64,000 bases of DNA from RHKX01 sp963820055 (GTDB lineage: Bacteria > Actinomycetota > Thermoleophilia > Solirubrobacterales > 70-9). Under the pieces are notes generated by a model. That model searched no databases. It had not been told where the DNA came from and was given only the letters and a program-made list of their open reading frames with translations. The translations under genes and the position numbers were made by a program. Positions 32,605 to 40,155 of the stretch are shown here, piece by piece (position 1 is the stretch's first letter; each line of letters begins with the position of its first letter). The DNA lies in assembly GCA_963820055.1 (NCBI GenBank), contig CAWFYJ010000004.1:186001-250000 (forward strand), in the 5' to 3' direction.

Positions 32605-33324
32605 CTATTCGACGGCGGACGGTCCGCTGGCGCTGCGATCCCGGTAGACCTTGACGAAGTCGCGCAGCTGGCGGCCCCGATGGATGAACCCGGCGATGCT
32701 CTTGCCGGTCGCCCGGTGGGCGAGGTCGAGCTCGATCTCGTCGACCCGGTAGCCGGCGCGGACGGCGTCGACGGTCATGCCGATCTCCATGCCGTACCGC
32801 GGGGCGAACGGCAGCACGTCTGCGAGCGTGGACGCGCGCATCGCCCGCTGGCCGGAGATCGGCGCCGTCGTGTCGAGGCCGCAGAGCTTGCGGATCGCGT
32901 CGCGGGCGTAGGTCTTGGCGAGGCCGAGCCCGCCGCCGACCTTGCGCTCGAAGGCGGCGACGGCGAGGTCGGTCGAGCCGCTCTCGATGGCTTCGACGAG
33001 CGGCATCAGGCGCCCGGCGGTCTCGGCGAGGTCGCCGTCGCAGAGCAGCACGACCGTGTCGGGATCGAGTCCCTCCAGCGCCGCCGTCGCCGCCGCGGTG
33101 ACGTTGCCGCCCTTGCCGTGCGGACGGTTGCGGCCGATCACTGTGGCCCCGGACGCCAGCGCGACGTCGCGGGTGTCGTCGCTTGAGGCGTCGTCGGCGA
33201 CCCAGAGCCCGATGCCCGGGGAAGCGGCGCTCAGCGACTTCAGCGTGGCACCGATCCGGTCGCCCTCATCGCGCGCGGCGACGATCGCGATCCGCGGCCC
33301 TCCGCTTGTCGCTTCCGCCGACAC
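32605..33324 (-). CDS. Family 2 glycosyltransferase
   Basis: A 239-aa GT-A fold transferase: I-A-I-V-A-A-R-D-E-G-D start, V-A-D-D-A-S-S-D-D-T nucleotide-binding aspartates, and C-D-G-D-L metal-binding D-x-D. The H-G-K-G-G-N-V segment resembles dolichyl-phosphate-type and glucosyl-3-phosphoglycerate synthases. No membrane helix. Sugar donor and acceptor unknown. It is the first gene of the minus-strand run with glpK, 12 bases upstream of it. Confidence 0.85.
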   Translation of the reverse strand: MSAEATSGGPRIAIVAARDEGDRIGATLKSLSAASPGIGLWVADDASSDDTRDVALASGATVIGRNRPHGKGGNVTAAATAALEGLDPDTVVLLCDGDLAETAGRLMPLVEAIESGSTDLAVAAFERKVGGGLGLAKTYARDAIRKLCGLDTTAPISGQRAMRASTLADVLPFAPRYGMEIGMTVDAVRAGYRVDEIELDLAHRATGKSIAGFIHRGRQLRDFVKVYRDRSASGPSAVE

Positions 33325-33345
33325 CGGCGACTATTCTGCCGCCCT

Positions 33346-33558
33346 GTGCCGGACATCCCCGCCCACATCACCGGAACCGTCTGGAAGATCGAGGTCGCGG
33401 TCGGCGATCAGGTCGACCTCGACGACACCGTCGTCATCCTCGAATCGATGAAGATGGAGATGCCGGTCGAGGCCGAGGACTCCGGCACCGTCACCGAGAT
33501 CCGCTGCGAAGAGGGTCAGTCGGTGAGCGAGGGCGAAGTCCTCGTGGTGCTCGAGTAG
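33346..33558 (+). CDS. Stand-alone biotinyl carrier domain (TB7.3-like)
   Basis: A 70-aa protein that is nothing but a biotin/lipoyl-attachment domain: the modified Lys36 lies in E-S-M-K-M-E-M, midway between two symmetric halves. Length and sequence closely follow the mycobacterial TB7.3 protein. It could be a carboxyl carrier for an acyl-CoA carboxylase, but its own catalytic subunits are not adjacent; the carboxylase at 38135 already has a fused carrier domain. GTG start, only 21 bases from the divergent glycosyltransferase start. Confidence 0.88.
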   Translation: MPDIPAHITGTVWKIEVAVGDQVDLDDTVVILESMKMEMPVEAEDSGTVTEIRCEEGQSVSEGEVLVVLE

Positions 33559-33622
33559 CTACCCCCGAGCCCGGTGGAGGACATCCTGCAGTCATGGACT
33601 GCTGGATCCGCACCACCCCATG

Positions 33623-34042
33623 TCAGATCATGATCCCGCCGTCGTCGGCGATCGTCCAGTGCGGGTTGTGGGCGACCTCCCACGGGTGGCCATCGGGGTC
33701 GACGAAGAGGCCCGAGTATCCGCCCCAGAACGTCTCGGCACCGGGGCGGCCGATCGTCGCTCCCGCGGCCTTCGCCTCGGCGATCGCCGCGTCGACCTCC
33801 GCCGGCGAGCGGACGTTGTAGGCGAGCGTCACCCCGCCCCAGCCGCCGGAGTCGGTGACGGTGCTGTCGGCGGCGAGCTCGGCGCGGCTCCAGAGGGCGA
33901 CGGCCGTCCCGCCGCACTGAAAGAACGCGACGTCCTGCTCCCGCCAGTCGTTGTCGACGCTCCAGCCGAGCGCCTCGTAGAAGGCGACCGAGCGGCCGAG
34001 GTCGGCGACGCCGAGGGTGACGAGGCTGAGTCTCTGCTCCAT
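33623..34042 (-). CDS. VOC superfamily (glyoxalase/bleomycin resistance-like) protein
   Basis: A 139-aa protein with the two beta-alpha-beta-beta-beta halves of the vicinal oxygen chelate fold: L-G-V-A-D-L-x-R-S-V-A-F-Y-E-A-L-G-W, then G-V-T-L-A-Y-N-V-R-S and F-V-D-P-D-G-H-P-W-E-V-A-H-N. The last motif is typical of metal-binding members. Function unknown; detoxification or dioxygenase-like roles are common. ATG at 34042. Confidence 0.85.
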   Translation of the reverse strand: MEQRLSLVTLGVADLGRSVAFYEALGWSVDNDWREQDVAFFQCGGTAVALWSRAELAADSTVTDSGGWGGVTLAYNVRSPAEVDAAIAEAKAAGATIGRPGAETFWGGYSGLFVDPDGHPWEVAHNPHWTIADDGGIMI

Positions 34043-34055
34043 GGCTGCAGGGTAG

Positions 34056-34481
34056 TCAGCCGTTGCAGTACGGCACGTCGACGCGCCAGCCCTCCTCGGT
34101 GCGGGTGAGGATGAAGGAACCGCTGAGATCGCAACGGGCCTCGGCATCCTCAGCGCCCACCGAAACGTCCCCCTCCGTGATGCGGAAGTCGCCCGGGTCG
34201 AAGCCGGCGGCCTGGGCTGCGGGCACGGCAGCGACGCAATCGTCGACCGGCCCGGTGGCGGCCTGGCGGCCCATCTCGAGCATGGCCTCCTGCCCGTGCT
34301 CGGTCATCAGCCCGCAGGCGGCCTCGCCGTCGCCGCCGGCGATCGCCGCGGTCATCGCGTTGACGGTCCCGGCGATCTGCTCCTGATCGCTGCCGCTGAA
34401 GTCAGGTGTGCCGTCGCCGCCGCACCCCGCAATCAGCAGGGCGACGGCGAGGCCGGCGCCTAGAAGTCCTCGTCGCCCCAC
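34056..34481 (-). CDS. Small lipoprotein of unknown function
   Basis: A 141-aa lipoprotein: basic start, hydrophobic core and lipobox L-L-I-A-G-C (Cys about residue 20). The mature domain (about 35-141) has four cysteines and ends G-W-R-V-D-V-P-Y-C-N-G, an NTF2/SnoaL-like style often seen in actinobacterial lipoproteins. GTG start at 34481, which overlaps the upstream cupin gene by 22 bases; the signal peptide supports this start. Confidence 0.75.
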   Translation of the reverse strand: MGRRGLLGAGLAVALLIAGCGGDGTPDFSGSDQEQIAGTVNAMTAAIAGGDGEAACGLMTEHGQEAMLEMGRQAATGPVDDCVAAVPAAQAAGFDPGDFRITEGDVSVGAEDAEARCDLSGSFILTRTEEGWRVDVPYCNG

Positions 34482-34879
34482 CAGCCGGGGAGCATCTCGG
34501 AGTCGCCTCCGGGCTGCTGGTCGGGCGGGCGGGGTGCGCCGAAGGCGACGAAGGCGAGTCCGTCGGGGCCGGCTTCGAAGTTGCGCGCGAGTTCCGGCGC
34601 GACGCGGATCGCGTCGAGCGGAGCCACGTCGACCTCGTCTGCCCCGAGCTTCGCCTTGCCGGAGCCGGAGACGATCACGTAGATCTCCTCCTGCTCCTTG
34701 TGGCGGTGACCCCAGGGCTGACGCTGGTTGGGCTCGAGGGCCTGGTAGCTGAGCCCCGACTTCTGCAGCTCGAGAGGCCCGGCGGCGAAGTGGGCCGCCA
34801 TCCCCTCGACCCCCGACTGGCCGGCCATGTCCGGGACGTCGCCGGTGAGGCTGACCTTCGTGTAGTCCCCGCCGCTCAT
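34460..34879 (-). CDS. Cupin domain protein
   Basis: A 139-aa single cupin. Motif 1 is G-H-R-H-K-E-Q-E-E-I-Y-V-I-V-S-G-S-G, with two His and a Glu as metal ligands; motif 2 is weaker (P-L-D-A-I-R-V-A-P). The protein ends in an acidic tail G-W-W-G-D-E-D-F. Substrate unknown. It follows the aldehyde dehydrogenase gene by 4 bases, so it belongs to that operon. Confidence 0.82.
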   Translation of the reverse strand: MSGGDYTKVSLTGDVPDMAGQSGVEGMAAHFAAGPLELQKSGLSYQALEPNQRQPWGHRHKEQEEIYVIVSGSGKAKLGADEVDVAPLDAIRVAPELARNFEAGPDGLAFVAFGAPRPPDQQPGGDSEMLPGWWGDEDF

Positions 34880-34883
34880 CGGG

Positions 34884-36449
34884 TCAGTCCCGCTTGCCGC
34901 GGCCCCAGAGGAGCTTGAACGTGCGGCCGAGCATCTTCGTCTTCCGCGGCGAGTCGTAGGGGAGCATGTGGATGTCCTTGTCGGTCGGCGCGAAGCGCGT
35001 CACGAGCAGGGTCTGCTGCTTCGTGTACTTGCGGATGCCGCCGGCGCCGTGGCGCGAGCCGACGCCCGAGTCCTTCCAGCCGCCCATCGGCAGCTCGAGG
35101 GCCACGTAGTTGAGCTGGGCGTCGTTTACGCAGACGACTCCGGACTCGATCCGGCGGGCGAGCTGTTCGCCGCGATCGGTGTCCTTCGTCCAGATCGATG
35201 CCTGCAGTCCGTAGGGCGAGTCGTTGGCGAGCTTGATCGCCTCGTCCGCGTCCTTGACCTTCATGACCGGGAGCGTCGGGCCGAACGTCTCCTCCTTCAT
35301 CGCCTCCATCGAGTGGTCGACGTCGAGCAGCAGAGTCGGCTCGAAGAAGTCGCCGGGGCCGGGACCGCGCTTGCCGCCGACGACGGCGCGGGCGCCGTGC
35401 TCGACGGCGTCGTTGACCTGCTCCTCGACGAGGTCGGTCTGCGACGAGGACGTCATCGCTCCGACGTCGGTCTGCGCGGGACCGCCGGGGACGCCCTGGC
35501 GGAGCGCCCGCATCTTCTCGGTGACGCGGCCGACGAAGTCCTCGTAGACCGGCTCCTCGACGTAGACGCGCTCGACCGAGATGCAGGTCTGGCCGCCGTT
35601 CTGCATCGAGTAGTGGACCGCGGCGTTGGCGGCCCGCTCGAGGTTGGCGTCGCGAAGGACGATCATCGGGTCCTTGCCGCCGAGCTCCATGGCGGTGCCG
35701 GTGAGCGTCTCGGCGGCGCGCATCATCACCTTGCGGCCGACCTCGGTCGACCCGGTGAACATGACGAAGTCGACCGCATCGATCAGCGCATTGCCGATCG
35801 AGCTGCCCTCGCCGACGGTGACCTGGAAGACGTCCTCGGGGACGCCGCACTCGCGCAGCCCCTCGGCCATCAGCAGCGAGGTCATCGGGGTCAGCGTCGC
35901 GGGCTTGAGGACGACGGCGTTGCCGGCGGCCAGCGCCGGGATGCAGTCGCCGAACGAGTTCGTGAGCGGGTAGTTCCACGGACCGATCACGCCGACGACG
36001 CCGACCGGCGCGTAGCGGACCTTGAGCTTGCGGCCGAGCACGAACGGCGAGGCGGACTTGACCTTCTCGTCGGCGAGGAACTCGGGGGCGTTCTTGGCCC
36101 AGAAGCCGAACGCCGAAGCCGCGTAGGAGACCTCGGCGAGCTGGGCGTCCTCGTAGGTCTTGCCGTTCTCGGCGACGATCGTCGAGATGATCCGCTCGGC
36201 GTTGTCGAGTGTCCACTTCTGGGCGCGGCGGAGGACGCGGCCGCGCTCGGCGAAGCCGGCGGCCTCCCAGGCGGGCTGGGCGGCGCGGGCGCGCGCCACG
36301 GCCTCGGTGACCTCGGCGGGAGTCTTCGCGGGAACGGTCCCGATCAGCTTTCCGGTCGCCGGGTTGAAGACGTCGACGGAGGGCGCTGACTCGCCGCCGG
36401 ACTTCCCGTTGGTTGACGTGACGGCATCGGGCGTGGCGGTGGGCTCCAC
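34884..36449 (-). CDS. Aldehyde dehydrogenase family protein
   Basis: A 521-aa NAD(P)-dependent aldehyde dehydrogenase. V-G-V-I-G-P-W-N-Y-P, F-T-G-S-T-E-V-G (cofactor loop), the general-base Glu in M-E-L-G-G-K-D-P and the nucleophile Cys in G-G-Q-T-C are all present. An extra ~40 residues at each end include a basic C-terminus (R-K-T-K-M-L-G-R-T-F-K-L-L-W-G-R-G-K-R), perhaps membrane binding as in fatty aldehyde dehydrogenases. GTG at 36449 with GAGGAG upstream. A fatty-aldehyde role would fit the neighbourhood. Confidence 0.92.
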   Translation of the reverse strand: MEPTATPDAVTSTNGKSGGESAPSVDVFNPATGKLIGTVPAKTPAEVTEAVARARAAQPAWEAAGFAERGRVLRRAQKWTLDNAERIISTIVAENGKTYEDAQLAEVSYAASAFGFWAKNAPEFLADEKVKSASPFVLGRKLKVRYAPVGVVGVIGPWNYPLTNSFGDCIPALAAGNAVVLKPATLTPMTSLLMAEGLRECGVPEDVFQVTVGEGSSIGNALIDAVDFVMFTGSTEVGRKVMMRAAETLTGTAMELGGKDPMIVLRDANLERAANAAVHYSMQNGGQTCISVERVYVEEPVYEDFVGRVTEKMRALRQGVPGGPAQTDVGAMTSSSQTDLVEEQVNDAVEHGARAVVGGKRGPGPGDFFEPTLLLDVDHSMEAMKEETFGPTLPVMKVKDADEAIKLANDSPYGLQASIWTKDTDRGEQLARRIESGVVCVNDAQLNYVALELPMGGWKDSGVGSRHGAGGIRKYTKQQTLLVTRFAPTDKDIHMLPYDSPRKTKMLGRTFKLLWGRGKRD

Positions 36450-36572
36450 TGTGGACTCTCCTCGTTCGCTGCTTGAAAGGCTGGCCTGATCGTGGACGTT
36501 ACCGCGATGCGGCCCGCGGCGGGCCTCGAGCTGGCCGCCTGGCCAGTCGCCCTGCCATACGCTCCCGAGCCG

Positions 36573-37406
36573 ATGAGCGAGGTGGGCCACAAGAGCGGCG
36601 AAGCGCAGGAGCTGGCGGGCGGCGAGGTGCTCCTCGATTTCCCCGCCCCCGCGGTCGCGAGACTGACCCTCAACAACCCGGACAAGCGCAATCCGCTGTC
36701 GCACGCGGTCCTCGACGCAATCGCCGCAACGCTGCCGAAGCTCGACCACGGAATCGACGTCGGCTGCGTTGTCATCACCGGTGCCGGCAAGGCGTTCTCG
36801 GCCGGATACGACATCGGCGCCATCCCCGACGAGACCTTCGAACGCGACGCCGAGGCACTCGTCGCCCATCCGTTCACGGAGGCAATGGAGGCGATCAGCG
36901 CCCACCCGTTCCCCGTCGTCGCCGCGATCAACGGCCACTGCCTCGGCGGCGGCCTCGAGCTCGCGGTGCGCTGCGACATGCGGGTCTGCGCCGCCGAGGC
37001 GAAGCTCGGGATGCCACCCGCGAAGCTCGGGCTGATCTACGGCCACACGGGCCTCGAGCGCTTCATCGACTGCATCGGCGTCCCCCGTACGAAGGAGCTG
37101 TTCCTGACCGGCCGCGTCTACGACGGCGAGCGAGCCGAGTCGTTCGGCCTCGTCAACGAGGTCCATCCCGCCGCCGAGATCGAGGCCCGCTCGCTTGAGC
37201 TCGCCGCGCTGATCGCCGGCAACGCGCCGCTGTCGCTGCGCGGTAACAAGCACGCGATCGAGACGCTCTCGCAGTTCCCGCGGCTCAGCCCCAAGCAGGT
37301 GGACGAGTTGGTCGCCCTCCGCGAGTCGTGCTTCTCCTCCGAGGACTTCCGCGAGGGCATCCGCGCGTTCGCCGAGAAGCGCCCGCCGGAGTGGAAGGGC
37401 CGCTGA
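36573..37406 (+). CDS. Enoyl-CoA hydratase family protein, methylmalonyl-CoA decarboxylase-like
   Basis: A 277-aa crotonase-fold protein. The first catalytic-type Glu is kept (L-G-G-G-L-E-L-A-V), but the second position is changed: the motif reads G-M-P-P-A-K-L-G-L-I-Y, lacking the P-E-I of hydratases and resembling the T-P-x-x-L-G-x-x-Y of methylmalonyl-CoA decarboxylases. A decarboxylase or hydrolase activity is therefore as likely as hydration. ATG at 36573 rather than the ORF start 27 codons upstream. The next gene follows after 4 bases. Confidence 0.85.
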   Translation: MSEVGHKSGEAQELAGGEVLLDFPAPAVARLTLNNPDKRNPLSHAVLDAIAATLPKLDHGIDVGCVVITGAGKAFSAGYDIGAIPDETFERDAEALVAHPFTEAMEAISAHPFPVVAAINGHCLGGGLELAVRCDMRVCAAEAKLGMPPAKLGLIYGHTGLERFIDCIGVPRTKELFLTGRVYDGERAESFGLVNEVHPAAEIEARSLELAALIAGNAPLSLRGNKHAIETLSQFPRLSPKQVDELVALRESCFSSEDFREGIRAFAEKRPPEWKGR

Positions 37407-37410
37407 CCCG

Positions 37411-38028
37411 GTGGCCGAGCCCGCCGAGGAGCTCGCCGCCCTCGACCCGAGGATCGCCCGCCTGGTCGAGACCGTCGACGCCGCGGTGATCCTCGAACGC
37501 CGCTCGTCGCGGACGAAGAACCGCTTCGAGGCCTTGGCGCGGATCATCGTCGGCCAGCAGGTCTCCACCGCCGCCGCCCGGACGATCTGGGGCCGGGTCG
37601 TCGACGAGTACGACGGCGCGCCCGAGCCGCTCGACCTGATCGCCGACGACGCCGAGCAACGGCTCCGCAGTTGCGGGCTCAGCGGCCGCAAGGCGACCTA
37701 CATGATCGGCATCGCCGAGGCGATCGAGTCGGGAGAGCTGCGGCCCGACGAGCTCGACGACCTCTCCGACGCCGACGTCGTGGCGGCCCTCGTCGAGCTC
37801 AAGGGCATCGGCCAGTGGAGCGCCGAGATGTTCCTGATGTTCGACCTCGGCCGGCCCGACGTCTTCAGCGGCGGCGACCTCGGCCTCCGCAAGGGGATCC
37901 AGATCGCCTACGAGCTCGATGAGATGCCGACGCCCGAGGAGGCCGTCGCGATCGCCGAGTCGTGGAGCCCGCACCGAACCCTGGCCTCCCTTTACCTCTG
38001 GGAAGCAGTACACGCCACGCCGGGATGA
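37411..38028 (+). CDS. DNA-3-methyladenine glycosylase II family (AlkA-like)
   Basis: A 205-aa base-excision repair glycosylase. The helix-hairpin-helix L-V-E-L-K-G-I-G-Q-W-S-A-E-M is followed by D-V-F-S-G-G-D-L-G, where the final Asp is the catalytic residue. I-I-V-G-Q-Q-V-S-T-A-A-A is the signature N-terminal helix. It lacks the N-terminal TBP-like domain of E. coli AlkA, matching the short actinobacterial form. GTG start. Probably co-transcribed with the crotonase gene without functional link. Confidence 0.9.
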   Translation: MAEPAEELAALDPRIARLVETVDAAVILERRSSRTKNRFEALARIIVGQQVSTAAARTIWGRVVDEYDGAPEPLDLIADDAEQRLRSCGLSGRKATYMIGIAEAIESGELRPDELDDLSDADVVAALVELKGIGQWSAEMFLMFDLGRPDVFSGGDLGLRKGIQIAYELDEMPTPEEAVAIAESWSPHRTLASLYLWEAVHATPG

Positions 38029-38079
38029 GAACGGTGGGAACTCTCCCCCGGCTTACAGGGTTCCCGTCCAGCAACACCC

Positions 38080-38133
38080 AACGGTCCGAGGAAAGCGGAC
38101 GGCGGAGCCGGAGCATTTCCTCGGGGTTATCTA
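38080..38133 (-). repeat. Hairpin repeat family HR-B, copy 2
   Basis: Stem CCGAGGAAA (38086-38094) pairing with TTTCCTCGG (38116-38124), 21-base loop, flanks CAACGGT and TTATCTA as in copy 1 at 24979. The stem sequence differs from copy 1 at several positions but stays paired, while loop and flanks are conserved. It lies just beyond the stop of the acyl-CoA carboxylase operon and probably terminates it. Confidence 0.7.
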
Positions 38134-38134
38134 G

Positions 38135-40150
38135 CTAGTCGGCTTCGATAACCGCCAGGGCCGACCCCGCGTCGACCTGGTCGCCCTCGGCGACGCGGAG
38201 CTCGGTGACCGTGCCGGCGGCGGGGGCGGTGAGCTCGTGCTCCATCTTCATCGCCTCGAGGACCACGACCACGGCGCCGGCCTCGACGGCGTCGCCGGCG
38301 GCGACCGCGAGCTTCAGGACCTTGCCCGGCATCGGTGCGATGAGCGCACCCTCGCCGAGCGCATCCTCGGCGCCGGGGTAGCGGGGCAACTCGCGAAGAC
38401 TCGCCTGCCCGCCGGGACCGTTGACGTTGTGGACGCCGTCGCTGCGACGGACCCGGTAGCGACGCCTGACGCCGCCGACCTCGAGGTCGACGGAACTGGG
38501 GGCGACCGCGTGGACGCGCGGCGATTCGAGGACCGACTCGCCGACCGCGATCTCCGGCCCGCCGCGGCGCAGCGAGTAGGTGACGACCAGGTCATCCCCG
38601 TCAGCGCCCTTGAACGAGATCCGCTGCGGCTCCGAGAAGTTGTTGCGGAAGCCGGGCGGGGCGAACCCGAGCACCGGCGCGTCCTCGCGCCGCTCGGCCA
38701 TCGCCGCCAGCGCCGCGGCGGCGGCGTAGACCGGATCGGCCGCCGGATCGACGAGCGCCGCGGTCAGCTCCGGCTCACGCTCGAGGAGACCGGTGTCGGT
38801 GGCGCCGTCGAGATAGGAGTCGGAGCGGAGCAGGCGGACGAGGAAGTCGCGGTTGGTGACGAGGCCGTCGACCTCGGCGTCGAGCAACGCCTTCGCGAGC
38901 CGCGCCGCTGCGGTCGCCCGGTCGGGTGCCCAGGCGATCACCTTGGCGAGCATCGGGTCGTAGTCGGGGCCGACGACGCTGCCGTCCTCGACGCCTGAGT
39001 CGAGCCGCAGCGAGCCGGGCCGGCCGCCGCCGGGAACCGCGAACGGCTCGGCTCCGGGGACGAGGATCCGCTCGACCGTTCCGGTCTGGGGAAGGAAGCC
39101 GGCAGCTGCGTCCTCGGCGTAGAGGCGGACCTCGATCGCATGGCCGTCGATCCGCGGCTCACGGGCCCGACCGGACATCTCCTCGCCGCCGGCGATCCGG
39201 AGCTGCTCGGCGACGAGGTCGAGGCCGAGGACCATTTCGGTGACCGGATGCTCGACCTGAAGGCGGGTGTTCATCTCGAGGAAGAAGAACTCGTCGCGGC
39301 CGCTCGACTGGTCGAGAAGGAACTCCACCGTGCCGGCGCCGACGTAGCCGACCGCCTCCGCGGCGGCGACGGCCGCGGCACCGAGGCCTTCGCGCAACTC
39401 GGCGCCGACCGCGACCGAGGGCGCCTCCTCGAGGACCTTCTGATGACGGCGCTGGACCGAGCACTCGCGCTCGCCGAGGCTGACCGTGGTGCCGTGGGTG
39501 TCGGCGAGCAGCTGGATCTCAATGTGCCGTGGGCGCTGCAGGTAGCGCTCGAGGAAGACCGTCGGGTCTCCGAACGCGGCCTCGGCCTCACGGCGTGCGC
39601 CCTCGACCGCGCCCTCGAGCTCGCCGGGCTCGGCGACCGGGCGCATGCCCTTTCCGCCGCCACCCGCCGACGCCTTGACGAGAAGCGGGAAGCCGATCCG
39701 CTCGCCCGCCGCCGCGAGGTCGTCGTCGGCGCCGAGTTCGCAGCCGGGGACGATCGGGACGCCCGCCTCCTCCATCAGCGCGCGCGCCCGGACCTTCGAA
39801 CCCATCGCCTCGATCGCCCCCGGGGGCGGGCCGATCCAGGTCAGTCCCGCAGCGGCGACCCGCTCGGCGAAGCCGGCGTTCTCGGCGAGGAAGCCGTAGC
39901 CGGGATGAACGGCGTCGGCTCCGGTCAGGCGGGCGGCCTCGAGGATCTTGTCGACATCGAGATAGGTCTCGGCGGCGGTCGTCCCGCGCAGCGGTACGGC
40001 CTCGTCGGCCTCGCCGACGAAGGGAGCGGCCGCATCGGGGTCGGAGTGGACGGCGACGGTCGCGAGGCCGCGACGGCGGCAACCGGCGAAGACTCGGCGG
40101 GCGATCTCGCCGCGGTTGGCGACGAGCACCTTGGTGAACGGACGCGGCAC
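38135..40150 (-). CDS. Acyl-CoA carboxylase alpha subunit (biotin carboxylase + biotin carrier)
   Basis: A 671-aa subunit. Residues 1-450 form the biotin carboxylase (A-N-R-G-E-I-A, H-P-G-Y-G-F-L-A-E-N, K-A-S-A-G-G-G-G-K-G-M ATP loop, E-M-N-T-R-L-Q-V-E-H-P-V-T-E); a linker domain follows, then a biotinyl domain with Lys635 in E-A-M-K-M-E-H. This fused form is typical of propionyl-, methylcrotonyl- and acetyl-CoA carboxylases. GTG start at 40150, 5 bases after the beta-subunit stop. The substrate is set by the beta subunit. Confidence 0.94.
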   Translation of the reverse strand: MPRPFTKVLVANRGEIARRVFAGCRRRGLATVAVHSDPDAAAPFVGEADEAVPLRGTTAAETYLDVDKILEAARLTGADAVHPGYGFLAENAGFAERVAAAGLTWIGPPPGAIEAMGSKVRARALMEEAGVPIVPGCELGADDDLAAAGERIGFPLLVKASAGGGGKGMRPVAEPGELEGAVEGARREAEAAFGDPTVFLERYLQRPRHIEIQLLADTHGTTVSLGERECSVQRRHQKVLEEAPSVAVGAELREGLGAAAVAAAEAVGYVGAGTVEFLLDQSSGRDEFFFLEMNTRLQVEHPVTEMVLGLDLVAEQLRIAGGEEMSGRAREPRIDGHAIEVRLYAEDAAAGFLPQTGTVERILVPGAEPFAVPGGGRPGSLRLDSGVEDGSVVGPDYDPMLAKVIAWAPDRATAAARLAKALLDAEVDGLVTNRDFLVRLLRSDSYLDGATDTGLLEREPELTAALVDPAADPVYAAAAALAAMAERREDAPVLGFAPPGFRNNFSEPQRISFKGADGDDLVVTYSLRRGGPEIAVGESVLESPRVHAVAPSSVDLEVGGVRRRYRVRRSDGVHNVNGPGGQASLRELPRYPGAEDALGEGALIAPMPGKVLKLAVAAGDAVEAGAVVVVLEAMKMEHELTAPAAGTVTELRVAEGDQVDAGSALAVIEAD

Positions 40151-40155
40151 GGCGG

